DNA of 64,000 nt from assembly GCA_964515905.1 (NCBI GenBank), contig CAZEWK010000033.1, forward strand, positions 8,090-72,089. The letters are read 5' to 3'. Each line of letters starts with the position of its first letter. Positions within the stretch are counted from its first letter, which is position 1. The DNA is from GCA-2712985 sp964515905. GTDB taxonomy: Bacteria; Pseudomonadota; Alphaproteobacteria; UBA7887. The notes below the pieces were generated by a model. That model was not told where the DNA came from, made no database searches, and worked only from the letters and a program-made list of their open reading frames with translations. Shown in pieces: positions 18,011 to 26,565 of this stretch. The position numbers were made by a program, and so were the translations under genes.

Positions 18011-18970
18011 TTGTCTCTCCTTGAAGCTAAGCCGGTATACAAACCATTCAAGTACCCATGGGCTTATGATGCTTGGCTGACACAGCAACAAATTCACTGG
18101 CTTCCAGAGGAAGTACCACTGGCTGATGACGTAAAAGATTGGCATCGAACCCTGACGGCTCAGGAACGGAATTTATTAACGCAGATATTCCGCTTTTTTA
18201 CCCAATCAGACGTTGAGGTAAATAATTGTTATATGCGGCATTATAGTCGCGTCTTTCGACCGACTGAGATTCAAATGATGTTAGCGGCTTTTTCAAATAT
18301 GGAGACTGTACATATCGCTGCTTATTCACATCTTCTGGATACAATTGGTATGCCAGAACTCGAATACTCAGCTTTTCTCCGCTATAAAGAGATGAAAGAC
18401 AAATACGACTTTCTTCAGGAATTTAAAGCTGATTCTAAGGAGGAGATAGCCCGCACTCTTGCAACCTTTGGTGCCTTTACCGAGGGACTACAATTATTTG
18501 CAAGTTTTGCAATTTTATTGAATTTCCCTCGCTTTAATAAAATGAAAGGTATGGGGCAAATTGTATCCTGGTCGGTGCGAGACGAAACTTTGCACACAAA
18601 TTCAATAATAAAATTATTCAAGACATTTATCTCTGAAAACCCTGAAATTTGGACAGAATCATTTAAACGGAATTTGCATCGTATTTGCGACAGAGTTGTT
18701 TCACATGAAGATGCTTTTATTGATCGAGCATTTGAGCTAGGGGGAGTCGAGGGTTTGGGACCGTCAGAGGTAAAAAATTATATTCGATTTATCGCTGATC
18801 GAAGACTCATTCAATTAGGCCTGCAGCCTATGTTTCGAATTGACCAAAATCCTTTGCCGTGGGTTGAGGAGATGTTGAATGGGGTCGAACACACCAATTT
18901 CTTTGAAAATAGATCGACAGAATATTCCCGTGCCGCAACACGAGGAACTTGGGATGAGGCATTTAATTAA
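18011..18970 (+). CDS. nrdB: Class I ribonucleoside-diphosphate reductase, beta (radical) subunit
   Basis: A 319-residue ferritin-like subunit that houses the metal-tyrosyl radical. The ligands are all visible: D67, E98 and H101 (METVH), E158 (TEGLQ), E192 and H195 (DETLH). The radical tyrosine is Y105, four residues after the His of METVH. This is therefore a tyrosyl-radical (class Ia/b-like) protein, not the Tyr-lacking class Ic. No N-terminal ATP-cone is fused to it. Translation appears to start at TTG 18011, 15 bp after the nrdA stop, with AAGAAGGGG as ribosome-binding site. A strong intrinsic terminator follows at 19036-19078. Confidence 0.94.
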   Translation: MSLLEAKPVYKPFKYPWAYDAWLTQQQIHWLPEEVPLADDVKDWHRTLTAQERNLLTQIFRFFTQSDVEVNNCYMRHYSRVFRPTEIQMMLAAFSNMETVHIAAYSHLLDTIGMPELEYSAFLRYKEMKDKYDFLQEFKADSKEEIARTLATFGAFTEGLQLFASFAILLNFPRFNKMKGMGQIVSWSVRDETLHTNSIIKLFKTFISENPEIWTESFKRNLHRICDRVVSHEDAFIDRAFELGGVEGLGPSEVKNYIRFIADRRLIQLGLQPMFRIDQNPLPWVEEMLNGVEHTNFFENRSTEYSRAATRGTWDEAFN

Positions 18971-19035
18971 AGAGGGTTTGTGTTCCTTGTATTGAAGTGG
19001 TTAATACTCGGGGCTTTATAGGGCCGCGGGTAGTC

Positions 19036-19078
19036 GCCCCCTTTCCCCTGAATCCTCCCCAGGGGAAAGGGGCTTTTT
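19036..19078 (+). terminator. Rho-independent terminator of nrdAB
   Basis: A GC-rich 13-bp stem (19038-19050 paired with 19060-19072, CCCCTTTCCCCTG with CAGGGGAAAGGGG) encloses a 9-nt loop. It is followed immediately by CTTTTT. It lies 66 bp after the nrdB stop. Confidence 0.93.
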
Positions 19079-19118
19079 GAGGCAAAGACTGCTATCCGAA
19101 AAATATTAATTTGGATTA

Positions 19119-19895
19119 TTACCAGTCGTAAATCACTGTTTGTTGTTGCATTTTGTGTAATGCGGTCAGGAGGGAAATTATCACCGCGCTTACACTAATT
19201 AATATTAATCCTCCCGATATAGATGATGAACAAGACTGTTCACCAAGGCCATAAAAAATTGAGGGAAATGGGTTAGGGTTATTAAAACTAGAATAATAGC
19301 CACAAAGTTTTTCGGACGTTTGGGATACGGATAGAACAAGAAGGGATACGAAAACCCAATACGAGCTGACACGATAATTCCGAACAAAATAATTTAAAGC
19401 CGCTGTATAGCATAAACCGAGTGGTATTAATAAACCCACTAAATGGTGTAAATTTAACTCAAGGCGGGGCATTAAAATTTGAAGAGGATTACGAACGATC
19501 CAGAATGTCTGAATGTTTAACATACAGATTATCGTAAGGTACAGGAGCGTAACAGCAATAATATACCAAATTAGCGGTATCTTTTCTTCAGGCCGAAAAG
19601 TATACACAATGAAACTACTTATCATGGTTCCTAAAAGTAATTTTAATGAAAGATATAAACCTCCTGAAGAGTTGACGATAGATGAATCACAGAAATTGAT
19701 AGAACTAAATAGTTTCAGAGGTCTGCATTCGTACATTGGGATCAAAGAATATACTAGAAGCAAAAGATCACTAGTTAATAACAGTATGCCGGACCACCAA
19801 AGGAGTTTTTTCGTGATGTTAATATTTATGATGGCCGTTTGATGTTTCTTTATGATTTTGAGATTAGGTGTGCTTCTTGTCGGATCATTCGCCAT
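19119..19895 (-). CDS. Polytopic membrane protein of unknown function
   Basis: A 258-residue hydrophobic protein that I do not recognise. After a polar N-terminus of about 30 residues there are roughly six to seven hydrophobic segments: near 32-52, 82-100, 107-128, 147-165, 175-190 and 225-242. It contains several cysteines, including paired CGYY and CSSS regions facing one side. The pattern of an extracytoplasmic Cys-containing loop between helices resembles small quinone-linked or disulfide-handling membrane proteins such as vitamin K epoxide reductase/DsbB-like proteins. No CxxC is seen, so that link is speculative. It stands alone between the nrd terminator and pip. Confidence 0.65.
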   Translation of the reverse strand: MANDPTRSTPNLKIIKKHQTAIININITKKLLWWSGILLLTSDLLLLVYSLIPMYECRPLKLFSSINFCDSSIVNSSGGLYLSLKLLLGTMISSFIVYTFRPEEKIPLIWYIIAVTLLYLTIICMLNIQTFWIVRNPLQILMPRLELNLHHLVGLLIPLGLCYTAALNYFVRNYRVSSYWVFVSLLVLSVSQTSEKLCGYYSSFNNPNPFPSIFYGLGEQSCSSSISGGLILISVSAVIISLLTALHKMQQQTVIYDW

Positions 19896-19994
19896 CGATT
19901 AGTTTCCAAATTAACTTTTGAGTTCCACTTCTGTTTTTTGTTTTGTAAAATCTATTAAAACATCATGAAAAATATGCTGATAGGGATAGGTTAA

Positions 19995-20981
19995 TTAAGA
20001 TCTTAGGCGTTTGTCGTATATGTCGGCCGCAGCTTCTATCAAAGCAGTTTGTATTTTGGGCTCGCTAGCTGAGTGTCCTGATCCTGGAACTATCCGTAGC
20101 TCAGCATCAGTCCATAGGGAGGCAAGACGGGCCGCAGTAACAGGGGGACAAAGTAAATCGTAGCGACCTTGTATAATGATGCCAGGTATTCCACTCAGCT
20201 GTTGGGCGTTGTTGATTAATTGGTTATGAGCGAGGAAGCAATTATTTTTAATATAATGCCATTCTATGTAGGGAGTGTTGGGGCGAATGGAATCGGCATT
20301 TACAACATTTCTATTTAATGTATCGGGTAAATTCAGATTATTGGGCTCTAGCGAGGAAAGTGCGCTTTCGTAATGGTTCCATACGAAGGCTGCAGGAATG
20401 TGAATTCCTGGGTCAGGATTTAATAGTCTGGCTCCGTAAGATTCTATAGGGTGCTCACGTTCAGACGACGGAAGTAGAGTTACAAATTGTCGCCATAGAT
20501 CGGGATAGAAAATTTGAGCTGCTTTTTCAAAGGCCCATATTACTTCGTCGGTGGTACCAAGGAAAGTCGCGCGCAATACTATACCAAGGACATGGCATGG
20601 ATGAGCCTGCGCGTAGGCAAGAGCAAGAGTCGACCCCCATGATCCTCCGACTACTATCCATCTTTCTAAGTCTAAATGTATACGAATAGTATTCATATCT
20701 GCGACAAGGTGCTGTGTCGTATTGTGTGATAATCCCCTCTTCGGTGTGCTGAGCCCGGCACCTCGTTGATCAAACAAAATTATTCGATAGCGTTTTGGAT
20801 CAAATAACCGAGCCTGCTCGTTATTGCAACCGCTACCAGGACCGCCGTGCAAAAACACTACTGGAACGCCACCTCGGTCTCCATGTTGTTGTACGTAAAG
20901 AACGTGGCCATTTCCAACATCTATTTTTTCTGTTGAAAACGGAGTTGTGACTGGAAATAAACCGCTTACATCAGATGGCAT
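19995..20981 (-). CDS. pip: Proline iminopeptidase
   Basis: A 328-residue alpha/beta-hydrolase of peptidase family S33 that releases N-terminal proline from peptides. The oxyanion segment LHGGPGSGCNN, the FDQRGAGLSTP block and the nucleophile elbow GGSWGS are diagnostic of Pip. The catalytic His is in GSGHSASE near the C-terminus, and the Asp lies in QGRYDLLCPP. No signal peptide is present, so it should be cytoplasmic. The length agrees with the family. It is divergent from rpmE. Confidence 0.92.
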   Translation of the reverse strand: MPSDVSGLFPVTTPFSTEKIDVGNGHVLYVQQHGDRGGVPVVFLHGGPGSGCNNEQARLFDPKRYRIILFDQRGAGLSTPKRGLSHNTTQHLVADMNTIRIHLDLERWIVVGGSWGSTLALAYAQAHPCHVLGIVLRATFLGTTDEVIWAFEKAAQIFYPDLWRQFVTLLPSSEREHPIESYGARLLNPDPGIHIPAAFVWNHYESALSSLEPNNLNLPDTLNRNVVNADSIRPNTPYIEWHYIKNNCFLAHNQLINNAQQLSGIPGIIIQGRYDLLCPPVTAARLASLWTDAELRIVPGSGHSASEPKIQTALIEAAADIYDKRLRS

Positions 20982-21072
20982 TTCTTAGTTCATTTATATG
21001 GTTAGTAAAAACTTGCACTTGAGGTGTGAGGGAACCTTCGGTATATAGTCTATCAAAATTGGGTAAACGGCT

Positions 21073-21300
21073 ATGAAAAACAAAATTCATCCAGATTATC
21101 ACGAAATATCTGTAGTGATGACTGATGGGACAGAGTATAAGACACGCTCTACTTGGGGCAAGCCAGGAGATGTGCTTAAACTGGATGTGGATCCTTTAAC
21201 CCATCCAGCTTGGACTGGGGGAAATACTCAACTCGTGGATACGGGCGGTCAGGTGGCTCGCTTCAACAAGCGGTTCAAGGGGTTTGGTATCGTTGAGTAA
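21073..21300 (+). CDS. rpmE: 50S ribosomal protein L31
   Basis: A 75-residue L31 with the opening MKNKIHPDYHEI, the central THPAWTGG motif and the C-terminal RFNKRFKGFG. The four zinc-binding cysteines of the C+ form are missing, so this is a zinc-independent (C-minus) L31, as is usual in alphaproteobacteria. It is encoded as a single gene, divergent from pip and convergent with the thioesterase. Confidence 0.95.
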   Translation: MKNKIHPDYHEISVVMTDGTEYKTRSTWGKPGDVLKLDVDPLTHPAWTGGNTQLVDTGGQVARFNKRFKGFGIVE

Positions 21301-21351
21301 TATGCATAGATTAGTTCAATTTTGCATGTACTGGTGGTGCGCCAAAGTAGT

Positions 21352-21795
21352 TTAATTAGTGATAAGTATTTTTTCCAAAGCCTCTCTTACTGTTTTGGGG
21401 ATAGTTAGTGGTCGATCCTGTTGGGTTCGGTCTACAAAGACGTGGACAAAGTGACATTCTGCAGCTGCGGTATTCTCATTACATCGAAATATTGAACTGT
21501 CATAAACGACACTACTATTTCCTAATCGAGAGACGCGTAGTCCGATATCTAGTGTTTCGGGAAACCGAAGAGGTTTATGATATAGGCAGCGGGTTTCCGG
21601 AATAATAGCCGCAACTGGACCAGAAGTGATATTCAATTTTCCTTTTTTAACAAGATATCTATTTATGACAGAATCAAAAATTTCATAATAAACTACGTTA
21701 TTCATATGTCCGTAAATGTCGTTATCATTCCACCGTGTTTCCATTTGGTCAAAGTGACGGTAGTCGCTCCTTTCTTTCGGGTTGGCTCGTTTCAT
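21352..21795 (-). CDS. Acyl-CoA thioesterase (4HBT hot-dog fold)
   Basis: A 147-residue hot-dog protein of the 4-hydroxybenzoyl-CoA thioesterase/FadM group, expected to hydrolyse acyl-CoA thioesters. The active-site signature is clear in RWNDNDIYGHMNNVVYYE, where the Asp in the D-x-D-x-x-GH-x-NN pattern is catalytic. It is the third gene of a minus-strand operon: its start overlaps the stop of the alpha/beta hydrolase by four bases (ATGA), implying translational coupling. Acyl preference is not predictable from sequence. Confidence 0.87.
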   Translation of the reverse strand: MKRANPKERSDYRHFDQMETRWNDNDIYGHMNNVVYYEIFDSVINRYLVKKGKLNITSGPVAAIIPETRCLYHKPLRFPETLDIGLRVSRLGNSSVVYDSSIFRCNENTAAAECHFVHVFVDRTQQDRPLTIPKTVREALEKILITN

Positions 21796-22607
21796 TTATT
21801 GTGACTAAGTCCCTTGGACGATAAGAAATTTGTCAATATATCAAGAGTCTTATCGGGAGACTCGATCATTATCATATGACCTGCGCCCTTTATTATTTCT
21901 AATTCTGAATTAGTTATAAGATCGTGGGCTTTACGCGCACTTTGAATTGGGGTCATTTTATCAGATTCGCCGGCAATGATTAGTGTAGGACAGGTGATAT
22001 TAGAGGCCGATTTGGAGCCGCTTTTGTAGTTGTTACAGGAATCAAAGTCTCTATATAGTTGATCTCCTCGGGAACGTTGGAGTAACCGCTGACCCCCTGA
22101 CATCATCCAAAGGCCGGGGGTTCGAGTTCCTCCAATTTGGGCCTTAAAGCCATATGCCCAGGATGTAATTAAATTAATAGCTTTCTCAGGTTGGTTTTGG
22201 GTGAGGACTAGTAAATCCTTATTTACTGTCATGGGCAACGCTACTCCTACCAAAACTAATCCAGAAATTATTGAAGAGTGTGTCGCTGCTATTTCAATTG
22301 AAATTATTGCACCCATACTGTGTCCTACTAGGATTACTGGTTTGTCAGTTAATTTAGACACTGCGGAAAGGACCCAATCTGCCATTTTTTCAATTGAATT
22401 TACTCCGGGCCCGTCGGAGCGGCCGTGACCGGGAAGATCTAATGCTAAAACAGAAAACCCATGGTGCGCCATGTACCTGGTTTGCAACGCCCACACGGTG
22501 TGATCCATACCGGCACCATGTAGAAAAACAACGGTCGGCTTATGGGATTCGAAAATAACACCACCGGTTCCGGCTGCCGTTGTCTTCCCATTTACTAAAA
22601 AATTCAT
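21792..22607 (-). CDS. Alpha/beta hydrolase
   Basis: A 271-residue alpha/beta-fold hydrolase. The oxyanion HGAGMDHTVW motif, the nucleophile elbow VGHSMGA, the Asp in AGESDKM and the His in GAGHMIM make up a complete catalytic machinery. LDLPGHGRSDGPG is the usual HGxSxG-adjacent loop. It resembles 3-oxoadipate enol-lactonase/esterase-type proteins, but the reaction is unknown. It overlaps metY upstream and the thioesterase downstream by four bases each, so the three proteins are made from one coupled message. Confidence 0.85.
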   Translation of the reverse strand: MNFLVNGKTTAAGTGGVIFESHKPTVVFLHGAGMDHTVWALQTRYMAHHGFSVLALDLPGHGRSDGPGVNSIEKMADWVLSAVSKLTDKPVILVGHSMGAIISIEIAATHSSIISGLVLVGVALPMTVNKDLLVLTQNQPEKAINLITSWAYGFKAQIGGTRTPGLWMMSGGQRLLQRSRGDQLYRDFDSCNNYKSGSKSASNITCPTLIIAGESDKMTPIQSARKAHDLITNSELEIIKGAGHMIMIESPDKTLDILTNFLSSKGLSHNK

Positions 22608-23905
22608 ACTTGAGCTTTCTGTGACGTTTTTAACGCTTGATCCAAGTCATTTATTAGATCATCTGTATCTTCTAATCCTATAGATAATCTAACCAAATCT
22701 TCACCAATTCCTGCAGACGCAAGTTCATCTAGACTCATTTGTTGGTGTGTTGTACTCGCCGGATGAATGACCAAAGATTTAGCATCTCCAACGTTGGCAA
22801 GGTGGGAAAAGATTCGGAGTTTTTCAATAAAAATTTGTCCGGCAACACGTCCACCCTTTATCCCAAAGGAAGGAATGGATCCCGCGCCCTTAGGAAGTAG
22901 TTTTTTTGCTAACGAATAATCTTTGTGATTTTGTAATTCTGGATAACTTACCCAAGTAACTGCGTCGTGTTGGTCTAGAAAATCTACTATCTTTCGTGTG
23001 TTTGAAACATGATGTTTCATCCGCACATGTAAGTCTTCAACACCCAAAAGAATATAAAAGGCATTGGTTGGACTCATTGATGCACCGAAATCTCGAAGTC
23101 CTTCCGTACGAGCTCGCATAATAAAGGCTGCTGGGCCAAATTCTTCGGAAAATTTTAGGCCATGATAACCATCATATGGGGCTGTCATGTTAGGAAACTT
23201 ATCGGTTATTTCCCAATCGAAAGTTCCAGCGTCAATTAGTACACCGCCGATAGCAACGCCATGCCCACCAAGAAATTTGGTCACAGAATGCATAATCAAG
23301 TTGGCACCCAAAGTAGCGGGTTGAGATAGGTACGGCGTTGCGAAGGTGTTATCGATCATTAGAGGGACGTTGGCTGAGCGAGAAATCTCTGACAGAGCGG
23401 GTATATCTAGTACTTCAAGCCCCGGATTTCCGATAGTTTCACCAAAAATAAGTCTTGTTTCGTCTCGTATGGAATCCTGGAAGCCTTTAAGATCACGTGC
23501 TTCAACAAAAGTAGTAGTGATCCCAAATCGTGGAAGTGTATGACAGAAAAGGTTGTAGCTCCCACCATAAAGATTTTTTGATGCTACAATGTGACTACCT
23601 GCGCTCATGAGTGTGGCAATTGCCAGGTGCAGGGCGGCTTGGCCGCTAGCAGTGCAAACTGCTCCAATTCCTCCTTCCAAGGCAGATAACCTTTCCTCAA
23701 GCACCGCTACAGTAGGATTACTTATTCTCGAGTATATATGTCCAGCTTTTTCCAAATTGAATAAAGCAGCGGCGTGATCGCTGTCTGGGAATACGTAGGA
23801 AGTAGTTTGATAGATTGGTACGGCACGTGACCCATATTCAGGGTCTGGGTGCTGACCTGCATGAAGAGCAAGAGTGTCAAAGTTTAAAGAATTGGTTTTA
23901 GTCAT
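22604..23905 (-). CDS. metY: O-acetylhomoserine sulfhydrylase / aminocarboxypropyltransferase
   Basis: A 433-residue Cys/Met-metabolism PLP enzyme that makes homocysteine (or methionine) from O-acetylhomoserine and sulfide (or methanethiol). The opening TLALHAGQHPDPEYGSRAVP, YSRISNPT, the cofactor Lys in HSVTKFLGGHG and the long form (over 420 residues) separate MetY from the shorter MetB/MetZ type. It heads a three-gene overlapping operon with a hydrolase and a thioesterase. The leader between 23906 and 23996 was inspected for a SAM-II riboswitch and none could be recognised. Confidence 0.92.
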   Translation of the reverse strand: MTKTNSLNFDTLALHAGQHPDPEYGSRAVPIYQTTSYVFPDSDHAAALFNLEKAGHIYSRISNPTVAVLEERLSALEGGIGAVCTASGQAALHLAIATLMSAGSHIVASKNLYGGSYNLFCHTLPRFGITTTFVEARDLKGFQDSIRDETRLIFGETIGNPGLEVLDIPALSEISRSANVPLMIDNTFATPYLSQPATLGANLIMHSVTKFLGGHGVAIGGVLIDAGTFDWEITDKFPNMTAPYDGYHGLKFSEEFGPAAFIMRARTEGLRDFGASMSPTNAFYILLGVEDLHVRMKHHVSNTRKIVDFLDQHDAVTWVSYPELQNHKDYSLAKKLLPKGAGSIPSFGIKGGRVAGQIFIEKLRIFSHLANVGDAKSLVIHPASTTHQQMSLDELASAGIGEDLVRLSIGLEDTDDLINDLDQALKTSQKAQV

Positions 23906-23996
23906 GTAAAGACGCCCTAGATGAGATTAAGAATATAATCAACGTTTAAGAAACAAAAAATCAGAGTGCTAATTGACCGTCGTATGGGAAGAACAG

Positions 23997-24185
23997 TTAA
24001 TCGTTTTTGAATATAGTTTCGGCGCTACCTAATAGATCTTTTTTCTTTTGAATTTCTAACCTTACCCGCTCGATCTCATTTTGTAGCGTTTCTATATATA
24101 AGTATAAATCATCAAATGATATTGGGCGTAAGTCGTTTATGAATTGATATTCAGCGACTAGTTTTTTTTCCCCGTCGTCCACCAT
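23997..24185 (-). CDS. DUF1192 small coiled-coil protein
   Basis: A 62-residue protein with the DUF1192 pattern: an acidic N-terminus, the segment LRPISFDDLYLYIETLQNEI, then a heptad-rich helix (residues 33-55, alternating Ile/Leu with Glu/Arg/Lys). The family is small, cytosolic, largely restricted to alphaproteobacteria and of unknown function. It sits between metY and the HD-like gene on the same strand. Identification is by pattern recognition, so moderately confident. Confidence 0.75.
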   Translation of the reverse strand: MVDDGEKKLVAEYQFINDLRPISFDDLYLYIETLQNEIERVRLEIQKKKDLLGSAETIFKND

Positions 24186-24227
24186 TTTGAGTTGCCCTTC
24201 AATTTCCGTATCGAAGCAGTAAACAAC

Positions 24228-25022
24228 TTATACCCTTTTAAATAAACTCGAAATTTTCTCAAATCCCTCGTCAGTTTCTCGAAGAACGGCAATGGTATCG
24301 GTAATATCTGAGAAAAGATGATCCCAGAAAAACTTTTTAAACCCTGTTCTAAACTCTTCTAATGAATAAAGATGAAATCGGTCTAATATTTCTGCTTCTT
24401 TTGCTGACAAATAAATTCGCGCTATACAGCTGTTATAGTCCCGTCGTGAAAATATACTTATTATTTGGCACGCTCTAGCGTACCTGATGATATCCTTATG
24501 TTCTATAATTTCGGGCTTTTTTGTGAAATCAGACTGCCTTATCGACTCTGAAATTAACTCAATATTAAGCATGTGTTTCTGGGGTAGGTTGTTTTCTACG
24601 TAGAGACAACTTCGCTCGGTATAGTACCTCCAAAGGGACGAGTCAGTTTTGGGATTGATTATTTTTACCGTCTTATCATGCGATATAATAAAATCGTGAG
24701 AACTATCCTCGGTAAGAATGCCGCGGATGATACCTATTTGGCTGAATAGAGAGATGCAAAGGATGTGTCGAAATTCATTCTCATCCGCTACTCCATTCTT
24801 GATAGTTAGAGCTCTTACTACACCTAGTGCAATGGAGGCACATCTTATAGTATGGTCAAGTGAAAAAAGAAGGCTGTCACTTTGACTCATTTGTGAAAAA
24901 GCCATTAGGGCCAGGGATTTCATTTCTTTTGCTACAGTGTAGTTGTCCTTGAAGTAGTCGTGGCAAAATTTTTCAAGATTCTTGATGAATATTTCTGTTT
25001 CAATATTCGAGAACCTCAACAT
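24228..25022 (-). CDS. Degenerate HD-domain paralogue (pseudo-phosphohydrolase)
   Basis: A 264-residue protein that aligns with the N-terminal half of the neighbouring HD-GAF protein but has lost the catalytic residues. Its S94-Q95 (LFSQIGIIRGIL) replaces H95-D96 (LFHDIGYVRNIL). The upstream LDHT (55-58) matches LEHT, and YYTERS matches YHVERS but without the His. Later, the Asp of SADLIGQ has no counterpart in ACQIISIF. The fold is probably kept and metal-dependent hydrolysis lost, suggesting a regulatory partner. Start chosen at ATG 25022, 10 nt after the HD-GAF stop, where TAGGGG (overlapping that stop) acts as Shine-Dalgarno; a frame extension to 25061 lacks one. Confidence 0.7.
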   Translation of the reverse strand: MLRFSNIETEIFIKNLEKFCHDYFKDNYTVAKEMKSLALMAFSQMSQSDSLLFSLDHTIRCASIALGVVRALTIKNGVADENEFRHILCISLFSQIGIIRGILTEDSSHDFIISHDKTVKIINPKTDSSLWRYYTERSCLYVENNLPQKHMLNIELISESIRQSDFTKKPEIIEHKDIIRYARACQIISIFSRRDYNSCIARIYLSAKEAEILDRFHLYSLEEFRTGFKKFFWDHLFSDITDTIAVLRETDEGFEKISSLFKRV

Positions 25023-25032
25023 GACTGGACCC

Positions 25033-26385
25033 CTATAAATATTTTGATATTTCGTAACCAATTTGTGACATAAATGATAATGTGGGGACGTCTGGCTTCT
25101 CGATATTTAGACTATAGAACTCCAGGACATATCGTACGCCCTCTTGATCAGAGATTGGGAACGCGAAGGCCCCTTTCACTCCGATATCTTCAGCCAATTT
25201 TGCCCGTGGAAAGTTTACATCAGAAGTAACATCCTCTATCCATGCGGCAGATTTCGATGACAAGACACGGCCGGGTAAGCCCTCGCCAGGGGAAAATTCC
25301 GAGTTTCGTGTGACTTCTACAAAGTTGCTGATTGCTGCGGAGTTATTTTCAATATACCAAATCTTTGTTGGAGAGAGTTTGCTGAGTTTACTGTTTGGAT
25401 TTCCGTGAAGGACGTATGCGTGGCCGACTGGCCAGTTTTGGTATTCGCAAATTTTTCTAATGATAAATTCAAGTTTCTCAAAGAAATCAGTCTCTTCCAA
25501 CATTTTTTTACTTATTATCTGGAGAAGGGAAATACCATCTTCAGATAGAATCGCTCTGTGTTCCTCAGAAAAAACATGGTAGTTGAGATTTGCGGACCAC
25601 TGTTGACCTTCGGTTGTTAAATCAAGGTAATTTAGAGCGTCGGAAATTTTTGGTTGTACGTAGTTGTAAAAGAAAGAAGGGTATGATTTTTTTAGGTCTA
25701 TTGGATGTTTGTACCCTAATGCCTTATTCGCTCCTATTTCCTCAAATTCATAATAGAGGGCGGGAATTTTTCGGAAGTAGCCTGGGTCAGCTAGTTGGCC
25801 TATTAAGTCGGCTGATGAAACGAGCTGTGCCAATTCCATTTGTTTGGCATCCGTATTTTGTGTAATCCGGTGTTTAGGCATCGGGAATTCGGTATTTTTT
25901 ATAAAATCACAAACTAGATCTACATCAATTATAGGATCCCAATTTCTCTCCTTAAGAAAGATTTGCGATCGTTCAACGTGGTACGTTGTTAAGAAAGCGT
26001 CAGTGGCATTTGCGGGTACTTCTACTTTATCTCCCAAACTATTAATAATTTGTTCCGAAGACTTATCGCAATTTAGAATATTTCTGACGTAGCCTATATC
26101 ATGAAATAAAAGCGCAATAGTATAATGGATCCAATCTTCGACTTTTAAATTGCCTTCTAATATTTTTTTGCCGGCGAAAATATCTTGGCCGCAAAGTGTT
26201 ACTAATGTGGTGTGCTCTAAATCATGATAAAGAGCATCGGTTCGCATTAGGATATCAGTACATCTATGTACGGAGTCAGATACTATACTGTCATACTTGT
26301 TTCCAATTTCAGGAAATATGAAGTTTTTCTTTTTAATAATCTCTGCATTGATGAATCTGGCATAACTAAAGGTCAATTTATTCAT
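25033..26385 (-). CDS. HD-domain metal-dependent phosphohydrolase with GAF domain
   Basis: A 450-residue two-domain protein. The N-terminal HD domain (about 45-230) has YHDLEHT (H54, H58), the H95-D96 dyad in LLFHDIG, YHVERS and SADLIGQLADP, giving a complete metal site for phosphomonoester or phosphodiester hydrolysis. The C-terminal part (about 290-445) is a GAF domain with the motif GEGLPGRVLSS, WIEDV, NFPRAKLAEDIGVKGAFAFPI and VLEFYS, the type common in bacterial signalling proteins. There is no membrane segment. It is followed 10 bp later by its degenerate paralogue. The HD domain is of the kind found in cyanobacterial and proteobacterial stand-alone proteins, not the HD-GYP c-di-GMP class. 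The ligand is unknown. Confidence 0.82.
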   Translation of the reverse strand: MNKLTFSYARFINAEIIKKKNFIFPEIGNKYDSIVSDSVHRCTDILMRTDALYHDLEHTTLVTLCGQDIFAGKKILEGNLKVEDWIHYTIALLFHDIGYVRNILNCDKSSEQIINSLGDKVEVPANATDAFLTTYHVERSQIFLKERNWDPIIDVDLVCDFIKNTEFPMPKHRITQNTDAKQMELAQLVSSADLIGQLADPGYFRKIPALYYEFEEIGANKALGYKHPIDLKKSYPSFFYNYVQPKISDALNYLDLTTEGQQWSANLNYHVFSEEHRAILSEDGISLLQIISKKMLEETDFFEKLEFIIRKICEYQNWPVGHAYVLHGNPNSKLSKLSPTKIWYIENNSAAISNFVEVTRNSEFSPGEGLPGRVLSSKSAAWIEDVTSDVNFPRAKLAEDIGVKGAFAFPISDQEGVRYVLEFYSLNIEKPDVPTLSFMSQIGYEISKYL

Positions 26386-26565
26386 ACCTTTATTAATATC
26401 GATTAATCGAATATTATGTATCTCTAACTAATCATTAAGAAATTACTTATAGTATTACTATGTCTATAATAAAATATTAAATATCTATTTGTAGTTGACT
26501 AATTTTTATTAAAAGGGCTGAAACTCCTTCCAATTTAATCAGGCACTAAAACATAAGAAAGCATA
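26386..26565. other. AT-rich divergent intergenic region
   Basis: About 180 bp, very AT-rich. It separates the minus-strand HD/GAF operon from the plus-strand small ORF/MBL/quinone reductase operon and should hold both promoters. No clear operator palindrome was found. Short runs such as ATTAATATCGATTAAT (26388-26403) are dyad-like. Confidence 0.45.

Noticed and set aside
19119..19895. Assignment of the unknown membrane protein to the VKOR/DsbB group
   Set aside because: No CxxC active site and no quinone-binding motif could be identified; left as unknown.
22116..22133. T-loop-like GGGGGTTCGAGTTCC suggesting a tRNA gene
   Set aside because: It lies inside the alpha/beta-hydrolase coding region and no acceptor, D or anticodon arm can be paired around it.
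23906..23996. Possible SAM-II riboswitch before metY
   Set aside because: The leader is only about 90 bp and the conserved loop and pseudoknot segments of the SAM-II family were not found on the minus strand.
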